Part shown: piece after piece, positions 9,657 through 19,048 of the stretch | Layout: every line of letters begins with the position of its first letter | Position numbering within the stretch: the stretch's first letter is position 1 | Origin: Arthrobacter sp. ES3-54 | GTDB taxonomy: Bacteria; Actinomycetota; Actinomycetes; Actinomycetales; Micrococcaceae | NCBI RefSeq assembly: GCF_029504395.1 | Contig: NZ_JAQFIF010000015.1 | Coordinates: 18,828-82,827 of the forward strand | Direction: 5' to 3' | DNA: 64,000 nucleotides | The notes under the pieces: model-generated | What the model was told of the DNA's origin: nothing | Databases searched by the model: none | The model's input: the letters and a program-made list of their open reading frames with translations, nothing else | Translations under genes and position numbers: made by a program

Positions 9657-11279
9657 TCATGCTCCGTTGGTTCCGCTGGCTCCCCAGGTCGAGTCCGTGG
9701 TGATGCAGCTATCAACGGTGGCCCGTCCGTCCAGCGCGTAGAACGTCAGGGAAGTCAGTGGGGAGCTGGGGAAGATGGCGTCCGTGAGGGTGATCTCACC
9801 ATCATGAATGAAAAGTTCTATGGAGTTGTGGTCTAGATAAACTCTCATCTGAAGCCGACCGTCCTTGGTGGGGGCCGGTGCGCTGTCGATGGACGGAAAA
9901 GTGGAGTGGAAACTCGTGTTTCCGGCCGCACTTCTGTCCAGGAACAAGGTTCCTTCAGCAGGCCTTACACCTATCCGAATTTCGCTATCGGGCCCTTGAA
10001 TGAGGAGACCCACTTCTCCCGCGTCCTGGATGCGCATGTCTATGTCGATGATGCCGGCCCCCTGCAACCCTGCGCGGAGCTGGTATTCACTATTGTCAAG
10101 GAGAATCGGACCCTCCTTTGCAGCAGATGGCTCGGATGCTGAGATGAGGTGGCTCACCGCTGGCCTCTGGATCAGGTGAGGGCGGCCGTTTTTGGTGGCG
10201 AGTGAGAGTTCCCTCGGGAGGGACATCTGCCCCCGCCATGGAGCAGTGGGGACGGCTTCGGCGTAGTCCCAATTGTTCATCCACGCGATCATGATTCGCC
10301 GCTTATCGGGTGCGTCATTGAACGAGACGGCGGCGTAGTAGTCCCTGCCCCAATCCAGCCAGTCGTATCGCTGCAGCTGCGGCCGCGGGTCGGTGGAGTC
10401 ATCTGCCACGGTCGTTTCGGAGGTGAATGTGACTCCGTCGAAGTGACCAATAAAGTATTGCCCCGCGGAGCCGCCGTTTGGGCCTCCCGGGTTGAGGTTC
10501 ACGGTGAGGACCCATTTCATATGCTGAGGATCACCGTCCACGGGGAGGGGGAAGAGGTCGGGGCATTCCCAGACTCCGCCCGTGGCGTTGGCCGGGCCGA
10601 AATTGCTGAGGTGCTCCCAGTGTTTCAGGTCCTCGGATTTGTAGATGACGACCTCCCGCTGTTCGGCCTCGACGGCGACCATGACCCAGTAGGTCTCATC
10701 GGTGCCCGTGTAGCGGAAGACCTTGGGGTCGCGGAAGTGCGCGGAATGCCGGGTGAGCACGGGATTGTTCCCGTACTTTTCCCAAGTCGTACCGCCGTCG
10801 AGGCTGTATGCGAGTGATTGTGCCTGGGTCCCGGATCGTTTGGACGAGAGTTTGTAGGCGCTTGTGTAGATGGCTACGAGGGGCTTGGCGTCCCTGTCCC
10901 CGAGTCCGCTGCTGTTTGTGTCGTCGAAGACGATGCTGCCTGAATAGATTTCTTCTTCGTCGTCACAGGCTATGGCTACGGGGTGTTCAGTCCAGTTGTG
11001 AAGGTCCGGTGAGGTCGCGTGTCCCCAGGACATGTTTCCCCACGTGGTCCCTTACGGATTGGCCTGGTAAAAGAGGTGGTACTGGCCGTTGTGGTGAATG
11101 AGTCCGTTTGGGTCATTGATCCACATCTTTTCTGCGGTGAAGTGCAGGGCAGGCCGGAGGGCGGAGCGCTTATCTGCTGTGATGGATGATCCTTTGGTTT
11201 GCACGACGATATCCGTGAGGGATTCGCCGACGACGATCACGTCGGGTTTTTCGAGGCGGAGGGGTGCGTGACGGGTCAT
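9657..11279 (-). pseudogene. GH32 fructosidase with an in-frame stop codon and a kinase-like leader
   Basis: Read through, it is a 540-residue GH32 beta-fructosidase. The catalytic triad is present: WINDPNG (nucleophile), FRDPKVF (transition-state stabiliser) and WECPDLF (acid/base). Codon 76 is TAA (11052-11054), between HLFYQANP and GTTWGNMSWGHATS, where GH32 proteins normally have Tyr (NPYGTTWGN). The frame is intact on both sides, so one nonsense change or sequencing error explains it. The product as written stops after 75 residues. Residues 8-30 (RLEKPDVIVVGESLTDIVV) look like a PfkB sugar-kinase N-terminus, not a GH32 start. AGGAG lies 6 bases before the ATG at 11279. It is the last gene of the levan operon, downstream of the LacI regulator, and would hydrolyse imported fructo-oligosaccharides in the cytoplasm. 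Confidence 0.85.
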
Positions 11280-11436
11280 GGGGGTCTCCTGAGTGGGCCT
11301 TACCTTGAAGGCACGGAAAGGCGGGCGGATTAGGCTCTGGTGCCGGCGTCAACGACTGACGGCACGACGAAAGACGCCGGGTTCCGCCTCCGGCGCGGCG
11401 GGGCAGGCGGATGGGCTTTGCAGGTGCCTGGGGTGG

Positions 11437-12516
11437 CTAGGCGGGGGCCAGCGCCCGTACCGAATTTCGTTCCACGGTGGGACAGTGGATTTTTGCGGGG
11501 CCGCTGTCCTGTGCTTCATCAAGGCCCAGCAGCATCCTCACTCCCGCTGCGCCCAGTTCGTAGTGCGGGAGAGACACAGTGGAAAGCGGGGGCCGGAGGT
11601 GGGCGGCGATGACTTCCTGGTTGTCGAATCCCACCACTGCTATGTCGTCCGGGATGGAGAGGCCCTGCTCACGCAGCCCGTCGTAGAGTCCCATCGCCAT
11701 TCGGTCGTTATAGCAATACACGGCCGTGACGTCCCGTTTGAGGAGTTCCTCGGTAGCCCCGTAACCGCCTTCCTGGTCTGGATAGGCTTCAAGGACCAGA
11801 CCGGCGTCGAATGGGATGCCTTCCGCTTCCAGCGCTTCCTTGTAGCCCTGGAGCCGCCCGTCCTTCGCCGGGGCAGGGATGGTGGCGTTGATGAAGGCGA
11901 TCCGGCGGTGGCCGTGCTTCAGCAGAACCTCCGTGGCTGAACGGCCGCCTTGTATTTCATCCGGGACGACAGCCCGGGTGCCGGGTTCCGCAGAAAAGCA
12001 GTTGACGAGGACAAAGTCAGACTCCCGGAGGGAGGCCGGTATGTCCGTGGCTCGGTGGAACCACGTCGAGTAAAGGATTCCGCGGACTTTGTATTCGAGC
12101 ATCATGGCAATCGCGTCGGTCTCAAGCTCGCGGTTGCCTTCGGTATTGGCGATGAGAAGCGCGTAGCCGTGCTTCCAGGCCTCATCCTGTGCGCCGTGGA
12201 TGATCTGGCCGGCGAACGGGGTCGTGGCGATGGCGTCGGCGACAAGGCCGATGAATCGGGAACTGCCGCTGACCAGAGTTTGCGCCATTGCATTTGGCCG
12301 GTAGCCCAGGTCCTGGATGGCGTCCCGTACCCGCTTGCGGGTCTCGTCGGAAATTCGAGCGGCCTTTTTCTTGTTCACGACCAGAGAGACGGTGGCTGTG
12401 GAAACGCCAGCTGCTTCCGCTACTTGCCGGAGCGTGACAGGTTGGTGGCGCTGGGTCTGTTTTACGGCGGCAGGCGCATCCGATGGCGTGCCCGAACTAT
12501 TCTCCTGCGAAATCAT
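11437..12516 (-). CDS. LacI-family repressor of the levan/fructan operon
   Basis: A 359-residue regulator with an N-terminal helix-turn-helix (VTLRQVAEAAGVSTATVSLVVNKKK) and hinge helix (RVRDAIQDLGYRPNAMAQTL), then a periplasmic-binding-protein-like sugar sensor domain with the usual SRFIGLVADAIATTPFAGQIIHGA start. I take the ATG at 12516 because GAAGGAGG lies 4 bases upstream. A start at 12558 would overlap the upstream permease but has a poorly placed ribosome site. It lies within the transporter operon, so it probably binds the AAACGCTT-type operators at 17231-17292 and 19049-19108, released by a fructose-containing sugar. The ligand is inferred from context. Confidence 0.93.
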   Translation of the reverse strand: MISQENSSGTPSDAPAAVKQTQRHQPVTLRQVAEAAGVSTATVSLVVNKKKAARISDETRKRVRDAIQDLGYRPNAMAQTLVSGSSRFIGLVADAIATTPFAGQIIHGAQDEAWKHGYALLIANTEGNRELETDAIAMMLEYKVRGILYSTWFHRATDIPASLRESDFVLVNCFSAEPGTRAVVPDEIQGGRSATEVLLKHGHRRIAFINATIPAPAKDGRLQGYKEALEAEGIPFDAGLVLEAYPDQEGGYGATEELLKRDVTAVYCYNDRMAMGLYDGLREQGLSIPDDIAVVGFDNQEVIAAHLRPPLSTVSLPHYELGAAGVRMLLGLDEAQDSGPAKIHCPTVERNSVRALAPA

Positions 12517-12554
12517 GTGCCCTCCTTCAGGAGTATATCCGCCTGTTGTTGCTG

Positions 12555-13466
12555 TCATCCCTTGGTCGCCCCGCTTTCCAAGCCCTGGATCATCGCCTTG
12601 TTGAGCACGAGGAAGACCAGCAGCAGCGGGGTGATGGTGACGCAGACGGCGGCGAACGTGGCCGTCCAGTCGGTCTTCCCCATGGCCCCGATATAGTTCT
12701 GCAGCCCCAGCGGGATCGTCTTGAGCCCCTCAGAGAGGACGAAGGTGTTGGCGAAGATGAAATCGTTCCAGATGAAGATGCTGTTTACGAGGATGACGGT
12801 CACGACGGTGTTAACCGACAGGGGCAGGGTGATGAGCCCGAAGATTCGGTACGGGCCTGCACCGTCCAGCGAGGCCGCCTCGTAGGTCTCGCGTGGGATG
12901 TATTCGAAGAATGAGGAGAAAAGGTAGATCGACATTGGAAGAGCAAAGCCCGCCAGGGGAATGATCATTGATGGGTAGGTGTCGAGCAGGTTCACTGTCG
13001 AGTAGTCGATGAAAAGCGGGACAAGCGCGATCTGCACGGGCACGATGATGCCGATCAAAAACAGGCCGCGGACGAACTTGCTGAGACGGAAGCCGAGGAC
13101 CTGGATTGCATATGCGGCCATCATTCCCAGGAGCACGATCAGCACGTTGGCACCCATCGTGACAATGAAACTGTTGACGATGTTCATCCCAAGATTGCCG
13201 GTCTCGAACGCGCGGGCGTAGTTATCGAAGGTGATCTCTTTGGGCAGTGCAAACGGGTCGCCCGTCGCGAAGTCCTGTTCGGTGCGCAGGCTGGTGATGA
13301 AAAGCCATGCGAGCGGGTAGACCTGCACGATGACGATGAGCGCGATCAGCACCTTTGACAGGGCGCCGTGCAGGCTGGGTTTGCGCTTGCGCCGGCTAAG
13401 TAGCGGCGGCCTGCTCTCTGATGGTGCAGGGGTGGGCCTTGTGATCGGAGCTGCTTGCGCGGTCAT
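12555..13466 (-). CDS. carbohydrate ABC transporter permease, MalG type
   Basis: Inner-membrane subunit of a CUT1 sugar importer, 303 residues with about six hydrophobic segments. The conserved EAA loop is visible as YEAASLDGAGPYRIFGLITLPLS. The first transmembrane helix follows a basic N-terminus (SRRKRKPSLHGALSKVLIALIVIV). The ATG at 13466 overlaps the stop of the upstream permease (ATGA), with AAAGG upstream, so the two are translated together. It pairs with the permease at 13463-14344 and the lipoprotein at 14393-15727. No ATPase gene is present, so a shared MsiK-type ATPase encoded elsewhere is likely. The substrate is inferred to be a levan breakdown product. Confidence 0.93.
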   Translation of the reverse strand: MTAQAAPITRPTPAPSESRPPLLSRRKRKPSLHGALSKVLIALIVIVQVYPLAWLFITSLRTEQDFATGDPFALPKEITFDNYARAFETGNLGMNIVNSFIVTMGANVLIVLLGMMAAYAIQVLGFRLSKFVRGLFLIGIIVPVQIALVPLFIDYSTVNLLDTYPSMIIPLAGFALPMSIYLFSSFFEYIPRETYEAASLDGAGPYRIFGLITLPLSVNTVVTVILVNSIFIWNDFIFANTFVLSEGLKTIPLGLQNYIGAMGKTDWTATFAAVCVTITPLLLVFLVLNKAMIQGLESGATKG

Positions 13467-14344
13467 GCGTCCGCCTTTCGTTTGAGCATGAGGAGGATGA
13501 GTCCGACGGCGATCAGACACTCGACGACGATGAACACCGAGATGGTGCTGGCGTAGCCGAAGTCGGTGCTCGTGAAAGCTGTCTTGTACATATACGTGGT
13601 CAGGAGCTCCGACGACTGTCCCGGGCCGCCGTTCGTCATCAGATACGGGATGTCGAATCCGCGCAGGCCGTAGGTTGTCGCCATGATCGTGGTGGTGATC
13701 CAGACGGGCCGGATGTGGGGGAAGCGGATCTTGGTGAACAGTTGCCACCGCGACGCGCCGTCGAGGCGGGCGGCTTCCTCAAGTTCCTGTGGAACAGACA
13801 GCAGCGCAGCGTAGAGGATGAGCATGTAGAGGCCGGTGAAGCGCCAGCCTTCCGGTACCGACACCGCGACAAGGACGGTGTTCACGTCGGAGAGCCATGC
13901 GTGTTCAAGGGCGCCGAGGCCGATCCAGTGCAGAACCTGGTTGAGGAGACCCACCGGGTCGATCGAGTAGATCCGTACGAAGAGGAATGCGATGGCCACG
14001 GTGGAAATCACGGCCGGCAGCAGGTAGAGAGTCTTAATGAGTTCGCGGCCGCGGCGCAGCGAGGTGAGGAGGCTGGCGACGAGCAGCGCACCGCCGAGCT
14101 GCAGGACCAGGCAGATGACCAGGTAGCCAAGTGCATTGAAGAAGGAGCGCCAGAAGACGTCGTCGCCGGTGAACATCCGTATGTAGTTGGCGAGGCCCAC
14201 GAACTCCATGTCGCTGATGCCGTTCCAGGAGAAGAAGCTGAGGAACAGGGACTGGAGGATGGGGAACAGTACGGCGGCGCCGTAGAGCAGCAGAGGTGGG
14301 AGCAGGAATACCAGGACTGAGAGTCGCGACCTGTTGGGGAGCAT
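13463..14344 (-). CDS. carbohydrate ABC transporter permease, MalF/UgpA type
   Basis: First permease of the CUT1 importer, 293 residues with about six membrane helices starting at SVLVFLLPPLLLYGAAVLFPI. The EAA motif reads EEAARLDGASRWQLFTKIRFPHI. The start at 14344 (MLPNRS) follows GAAAGG by about 10 bases. An upstream in-frame extension is GC-rich and not conserved-looking. It is 48 bases from the binding-protein gene and overlaps the second permease, giving the standard binding-protein, permease, permease order. Confidence 0.93.
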   Translation of the reverse strand: MLPNRSRLSVLVFLLPPLLLYGAAVLFPILQSLFLSFFSWNGISDMEFVGLANYIRMFTGDDVFWRSFFNALGYLVICLVLQLGGALLVASLLTSLRRGRELIKTLYLLPAVISTVAIAFLFVRIYSIDPVGLLNQVLHWIGLGALEHAWLSDVNTVLVAVSVPEGWRFTGLYMLILYAALLSVPQELEEAARLDGASRWQLFTKIRFPHIRPVWITTTIMATTYGLRGFDIPYLMTNGGPGQSSELLTTYMYKTAFTSTDFGYASTISVFIVVECLIAVGLILLMLKRKADA

Positions 14345-14392
14345 GGCGGGGGGCCTTTCGGGTGGGGGGCCGAGGCCCCCCACCGCTACGTG

Positions 14393-15727
14393 TTATTTGA
14401 AGAACTTCGGTGCGTTCTGCGCGATCGCGCTGTCCATCGTGCTGGTGAACTGTTCGGGCGTGATGTCGCCCTGGACGAGGAGCACGAGCTCCTGCTTGAG
14501 ACGGGCGTCAGTCGTCGGGTCAAGTTGGGTATCCCACGGCATGGCCTGCTGATCCCCGAGGTCGTTGGCCGTCCCGAGGGCTTTCTTGTACAGCGGAGTC
14601 GCATTCGCCGGGGTGGCAGTCTGCACGTCGGTCGTCGGTGACAGCGCGCCGGTGGCTGCATACTCCGAGGGGTACTTCGTCAGTGCGAACTTGAGGAAGT
14701 CGCTAACGAGCGGGTCGTAGTTCTTGGCGTTCACGGCCATGCCGATTCCGGACGGCGAGACGTATTCGTTGGCAGCGGTGACGGATCCCGCAGTTGTCGG
14801 CAGGGTCATGAAATCGATGTTGGCCCGAACATCCGGGTTCAGCTTGTCTGTCGCCAGGCTTGGCAGTTCCCACGTGCCGATGTTGTACATGGCCGCCTTG
14901 CCGGAGGTGAACTGGTTTTGGGCGTCGGAGTAGCCCTGCGAGGAGAAGCCGTCCTGGAAGCACTTGGCCTTGCCGAGGGCGGCCATCCAGTCAACGGCCT
15001 TCTTTCCGGCAGGATCGGAGAACTTCGCCTCGCCCTTCTTCAGCTTCTGGAGGAAGTCGGGGCCCGCCTCCCTGAACGCCTGGTAGGCCACGTACCGTTC
15101 CAGCGGCCACTGGTCCTGCCCGTCGATGGCGATCGGTGTGATGCCGGAGCTGCGCAGGGCGGTGCACATCGCGGGGATGTCATCCAGCGATTTCGGCACC
15201 GAGACGCCGGCCTGCTGCAGGAGGGCCTTGTTGTACCAGATGAACTCCAGTTCGAACTGGAACGGAACCATGTACAGCGACCCGTCGTCGAAGCGCTGGT
15301 AGTTCAGCGCGTTGGGGCGATAGTTGTCGTAGACGCCTAAGTCTTTGAGCAACTTCTCCGCATCTATCATCTTGCCCTGCTTGGCCAGCTGCTGGGCGAA
15401 CGGTGTCGCATCCGTGTCGAACAGCTCGGGAAGCTTGTTCGCAGCGGCAAGGGTCTCAAGCTTCTGAATGTAGGAGGGCCGGTCTGGGGTGGTGATCAGG
15501 TTCAGCGAGAAGCCCGGGTGGTCCTTGGCGTAGTCGTCCGCGATCTTCTTCATGATATTGATTACCGCCCCGTCGGCGGGGCGGGAGAGCAGCCACGAGA
15601 TTTCCCGCGGTTTGATCTCGCCGGTAGGGCTCACATTGGAGGGGTCGGTGGCCCCTCCGCCGCCGCAGGCGGCCAGGGACAGGGCAGCTATGGCCGCTAC
15701 GGCAGCCGTGCGAAATAGTTTCTTCAA
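14393..15727 (-). CDS. sugar-binding lipoprotein of the levan-locus ABC importer
   Basis: Extracytoplasmic solute-binding protein of family 1. The start is probably the TTG at 15727 (MKKLFRTAAVAAIAALSLAAC), 10 bases after AAAGGAG. The TTG at 15736 is only one base from the ribosome site. It has a lipoprotein signal peptide with lipobox LAAC and lipidated Cys near residue 21, followed by a GGGG linker. The rest is a two-lobe binding protein (LDDIPAMCTALRSSGITPIAIDGQDQWPLERYVAYQAF). It lies 48 bases downstream of a GH32 gene and just ahead of two permeases. The likely ligand is a fructo-oligosaccharide or a difructose anhydride released by the secreted levan fructotransferase. Confidence 0.93.
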   Translation of the reverse strand: MKKLFRTAAVAAIAALSLAACGGGGATDPSNVSPTGEIKPREISWLLSRPADGAVINIMKKIADDYAKDHPGFSLNLITTPDRPSYIQKLETLAAANKLPELFDTDATPFAQQLAKQGKMIDAEKLLKDLGVYDNYRPNALNYQRFDDGSLYMVPFQFELEFIWYNKALLQQAGVSVPKSLDDIPAMCTALRSSGITPIAIDGQDQWPLERYVAYQAFREAGPDFLQKLKKGEAKFSDPAGKKAVDWMAALGKAKCFQDGFSSQGYSDAQNQFTSGKAAMYNIGTWELPSLATDKLNPDVRANIDFMTLPTTAGSVTAANEYVSPSGIGMAVNAKNYDPLVSDFLKFALTKYPSEYAATGALSPTTDVQTATPANATPLYKKALGTANDLGDQQAMPWDTQLDPTTDARLKQELVLLVQGDITPEQFTSTMDSAIAQNAPKFFK

Positions 15728-15775
15728 TGCGAACAATCTCCTTTGATGAGGGCGGAAGATGCGGTGCTTGGATAT

Positions 15776-17212
15776 TTAGTTGTCCGTGCGCTGACGTATC
15801 TCAAGTTCGGTGACGGTGACGGATCCTTCGCCGGCGAAAACGCCCAGCCGCCCGGCGGCCAAGTCGTAGATCCTGGCGCTGAGGGCCACTTGCCGGTCCA
15901 GAACGGCGACACAGATATCTCCGTCCACGGTGACTTCGAGCGTGTGTTCGCCGGGGCTGAGGTCACAGGGGCGTTCCAGTTCGATTTCGAATGGAACGTC
16001 GCCTGAGACATGCCATTGAGCGTCGCCGCTGATTTCCCGGGGCCAGCGGTCGAACACCATACGCCCGCGCTTTGGTTCCAGGCGGAGAACGTACGACCGG
16101 TCTCCGTCGGCGCTGGAGCGGAGCAGCAGACCGCACTCCGTGGTGCCGGGTGCGATCTGCAGAACGGTCTTGGCGTAGAACTGCGGGGGCAGGTCCTCCT
16201 CGGACACCACGGCGGCGTAGCCGTCCGGGACAGTCAGTGTGGCGGGCAGTTCCCGGTCGAAGGTTGCCGGGATCTCGTCCCAAAAGCTCTCCACTAGTTC
16301 GTCGGCGAAGGAGAACGCCAGGGTACCGTCCGGGTTCTGGCGTGCTTCCAGGACTGACATGGTGCCGGCCCACTGCCAGGCGCCGCCGTCGCAGTTGTCT
16401 TCCTTGCTGGCGATCCAGCCGAAGAAGAACCGGCGCCCGTCCCGTTCAGCCGTCTTGGAAGCGTAGAAGGCGCGCCCGTCGATGCTGTCCAGGTCCGGCA
16501 CGATCCAGGGGCCGTCGGGGCTCTTGGCCATCCGGTATCGGGTCGTGAACGACTCGGAGAACTCCGAGTAGACCAAGTACCACCAGTCACCCCAGGCAAA
16601 GACGTCCGGGCATTCATGCGTGATGTACCGGCGCGGATCCCAGAACGGTTCGGTGTGCTGCCACGTCATCAAGTCAGTGGACACGCACTGGGCTATGACG
16701 CCGCGACGGCGTTCCGGTCCGTCGGAGTGCCGTGCCGCCAGCAGCATCCGCCACTGGCCTGCGGCCTCGTCCCGGAAGACGAAAGGATCCCGCCAGTCCC
16801 CGGGCTCGTAGCCGGCCGGGGCGCCGAAGGTGAGTTCCGGGTGCTTCACCCAGGTCTGCATGCCATCGGTGCTCGTGGCCTGCATCACGAGCTGCAGGGG
16901 CGCACCGTCCGGCCCGAGGTTGCGCGGGTTTTGGCCCGTGTAGAACAGGTGATGGATGCCGGTTTCATCGACGACGACGCTACCCGTGTAGGCGTTGAAG
17001 TCCAGGTCGGTTTCACTTCCGTGCTGGAGGGAAACGCCCTGGTCCTCAAACTGCGTGAGGTCTTTGGTGGTGACCAGGTTCCACGAGGTTCCCGGCTTCG
17101 GGTCGGTGCGGACCTCGTGAAGGTAGAAGAGCCAGAACTCCCCGTCCTTCTCGAAGGGGATGAGATCTCCGACCCATCCATCGGTGGGCTGGAAGAATAC
17201 TGGGCGAGTCAT
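15776..17212 (-). CDS. GH32-family glycoside hydrolase, cytoplasmic
   Basis: A 478-residue GH32 protein without a signal peptide. The expected catalytic carboxylates are in GWVGDLIPF (Asp16), DWRDPFVF and THECPDVF, arranged as in five-bladed beta-propeller fructosidases, and a C-terminal beta-sandwich ends with VTVTELEIRQR. The DLIPFEKDGEFWLFYLHE opening differs from the classical WMNDPNG nucleophile motif, so it belongs to a divergent subgroup. It is the first gene of the operon with the ABC importer. A reasonable inference is cleavage of imported difructose anhydride or levan oligosaccharides, but the substrate cannot be read from the sequence. Two LacI-type operators lie 19-80 bases upstream of its ATG. 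Confidence 0.88.
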   Translation of the reverse strand: MTRPVFFQPTDGWVGDLIPFEKDGEFWLFYLHEVRTDPKPGTSWNLVTTKDLTQFEDQGVSLQHGSETDLDFNAYTGSVVVDETGIHHLFYTGQNPRNLGPDGAPLQLVMQATSTDGMQTWVKHPELTFGAPAGYEPGDWRDPFVFRDEAAGQWRMLLAARHSDGPERRRGVIAQCVSTDLMTWQHTEPFWDPRRYITHECPDVFAWGDWWYLVYSEFSESFTTRYRMAKSPDGPWIVPDLDSIDGRAFYASKTAERDGRRFFFGWIASKEDNCDGGAWQWAGTMSVLEARQNPDGTLAFSFADELVESFWDEIPATFDRELPATLTVPDGYAAVVSEEDLPPQFYAKTVLQIAPGTTECGLLLRSSADGDRSYVLRLEPKRGRMVFDRWPREISGDAQWHVSGDVPFEIELERPCDLSPGEHTLEVTVDGDICVAVLDRQVALSARIYDLAAGRLGVFAGEGSVTVTELEIRQRTDN

Positions 17213-17230
17213 CGGCGGTGATGTCCTGTC

Positions 17231-17292
17231 TGCTAAAACGCTTGATCACCCAAAGGTACCCATGCTTCAGGGATTGATCAAGCGTTTTAGCA
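17231..17292 (-). promoter_or_regulatory. paired LacI-type operators ahead of the GH32-ABC operon
   Basis: TGCTAAAACGCTTGATCA (17231-17248) and its exact inverted copy TGATCAAGCGTTTTAGCA (17275-17292) are 26 bases apart. The core AAACGCTT fits the CG-centred half-palindromes bound by LacI-family repressors. The pair lies between the levan fructotransferase stop and the GH32 start. It might also act as a hairpin terminator for the upstream gene. The adjacent LacI protein is the obvious candidate ligand. Confidence 0.75.
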
Positions 17293-17360
17293 AAATAGTT
17301 GCGCCGTCGTTGACTGAGCTCTCGCAGATAGGGCACTGGCCGTGAGGAGGACCAGCGCAC

Positions 17361-18926
17361 CTAGCTAGCTGGTGCTGCGAATTCGCGGATGGTGATTCCG
17401 GAGAAGTTCGCAGCGCCGCCGTCGGCGTACAACGAGATCCCAGTGTCGCCGTCTGCGAAGGGCACTTGCTGCGAGAGCACCGTGTGCCCGGCATTCACGA
17501 ACACTTCGACGCTCTGCGTGTCGACGAAAATACGCAGGTGCACTGAGCGTGCGGCGGCGTCGATTGGCCCGGCAGCACGGGTGAACGGCACGAGCGAGAA
17601 GCCGCTCTGGTCCGAAGCTGCGCGGTCGACGTACAGCTCGTCACCGTACTTGCCGATGTTCGTGTGGCGCGTGCCGTCGGCGGAGCAGCCGACCGATACG
17701 CCGACGTTCGTGGCAGCATCCCACGAGATGTCGAGCTCGAGCTCGTAGGCGCGGCCGCTCCACGGCAGTACGGCGCTGCCGTTCACGCTGCGATCGGGGA
17801 GCAAGGTTGTCGAGCTGACGTAATTTGATAGCGCTCCAATAGGGCTGCTGAGTAAGCTGTACCAGCCTCCCGGCTGACGATCGAGGCGCAGCTCCCGCAC
17901 GATCGAGTTCTGACCGTTGTACCCATCGGATGCATCGGTGGGAACATCCCGCCCGGCGTATTTCCAGTTGTTCATCCAGGCGACCGCGTACCGTCGCTCG
18001 TCTGGTGCGTCGACCGCCGGCCAGGTCACGGCGGCGTACCAGTCCCAGCCCGAATCGAGCCACTGCGGGTTGAGGTCGTCAGCGACAAATTGATCGCCGT
18101 CCCAAGTACCTGTCCAGTATGCGAATGTCATCGGCAGGCCGACGGTGTAGGCGTCCATGCTTGCGCCAAGCAACCAGTGCCGTGTGCCGTCATTGGCGGT
18201 CATTTCGAATAGGTCGGGGCACTCGATCCCGCCAAGCGCGTGGTTCGGGTAGTCGAAGTTGCGTTTCAACTGCCAGTCGCGCAAATTCGGCGAGGTGTAG
18301 AAGGCTGCGTATCGGGCTCGGCCGATCACGCACACCCACTCGCTGCGCACCGCATCCCAGTGGATCTTCGGGTCGCGAAACCATTCCGCGTTCTCGATCT
18401 CTGCCGGTGTCGTCGCGGCGCGGCCGTCGGAATTGACGATCACTGGATCGGGGAGGGCGGTAAAGGTGTAACCGCCGTCGGTCGACCAGTATAGGTATTG
18501 CTCCTGGTACTTGCGGACGTTGTCGGTGGGCTGCGTAGCGAGTGTGACGATCGCACCTGCGCCGAAGCCCGCGGTGTTTGCAGTGTCGACGACTGCCGAT
18601 CCCGACCACACGGGAAAATTCGTCTGCAGCGGCAGTGCGACTCCGCGATGAGTGAAGTTCACACCATCGGTGGTTGTCGCGTGGTCCCATCCTCCCGGGG
18701 CGTTGTTCTGCCCGGAGTGCAGGTAGTACAGGTGGTAGGCGCCGTGGGCATACACCGGGCGCTGTGGGTCGCACAGCCATCCGGACGGCGGCGTCATATG
18801 GTAAACGGCGCGCAGTGATCCCTGGGCGTGGGCGGCCGTGACAGGTATGGCGCTACTCATGAACAGGGTGAGTGCGCCAACTCCTGTGCCTTGCAGGACG
18901 TGACGCCGAGAAATTTCATGTGTCAT
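17361..18926 (-). CDS. lftA: levan fructotransferase (DFA IV-forming), Tat-secreted
   Basis: Extracellular GH32 enzyme that converts levan into di-D-fructose 2,6':6,2' dianhydride (DFA IV). The 521-residue protein starts with a twin-arginine signal (ISRRHVLQGTG, then a hydrophobic stretch and AHA cleavage site near residue 34). The mature part begins AVYHMTPPSGWLCDPQRP, which I recognise as the start of Arthrobacter levan fructotransferases. Predicted catalytic residues are Asp53 (LCDPQ), Asp185 (FRDPK) and Glu235 (ECPDLF), followed by a C-terminal beta-sandwich. Length agrees with the known enzymes. Levanbiose-forming levanases are close relatives, so the exact product needs assay. LacI-type operators lie upstream at 19049-19108, putting it in the same regulon as the importer. 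Confidence 0.9.
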   Translation of the reverse strand: MTHEISRRHVLQGTGVGALTLFMSSAIPVTAAHAQGSLRAVYHMTPPSGWLCDPQRPVYAHGAYHLYYLHSGQNNAPGGWDHATTTDGVNFTHRGVALPLQTNFPVWSGSAVVDTANTAGFGAGAIVTLATQPTDNVRKYQEQYLYWSTDGGYTFTALPDPVIVNSDGRAATTPAEIENAEWFRDPKIHWDAVRSEWVCVIGRARYAAFYTSPNLRDWQLKRNFDYPNHALGGIECPDLFEMTANDGTRHWLLGASMDAYTVGLPMTFAYWTGTWDGDQFVADDLNPQWLDSGWDWYAAVTWPAVDAPDERRYAVAWMNNWKYAGRDVPTDASDGYNGQNSIVRELRLDRQPGGWYSLLSSPIGALSNYVSSTTLLPDRSVNGSAVLPWSGRAYELELDISWDAATNVGVSVGCSADGTRHTNIGKYGDELYVDRAASDQSGFSLVPFTRAAGPIDAAARSVHLRIFVDTQSVEVFVNAGHTVLSQQVPFADGDTGISLYADGGAANFSGITIREFAAPAS

Positions 18927-19048
18927 TGATGGTTCCTCTTCATTGAAAAACAGACATTAGGTTTCCGGCGGCGCATCAGGGCGGCGGTACTTTGCCGGGC
19001 CAAAGAGCACCACAGACGTCGATGTAAATAGGCGTCAGGCGACCGAGC

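Noticed and set aside
12516..12558. Longer start of the LacI gene overlapping the permease stop
   Set aside because: The upstream ATG has a misplaced ribosome site, while ATG 12516 has GAAGGAGG and begins a typical leader before the helix-turn-helix.
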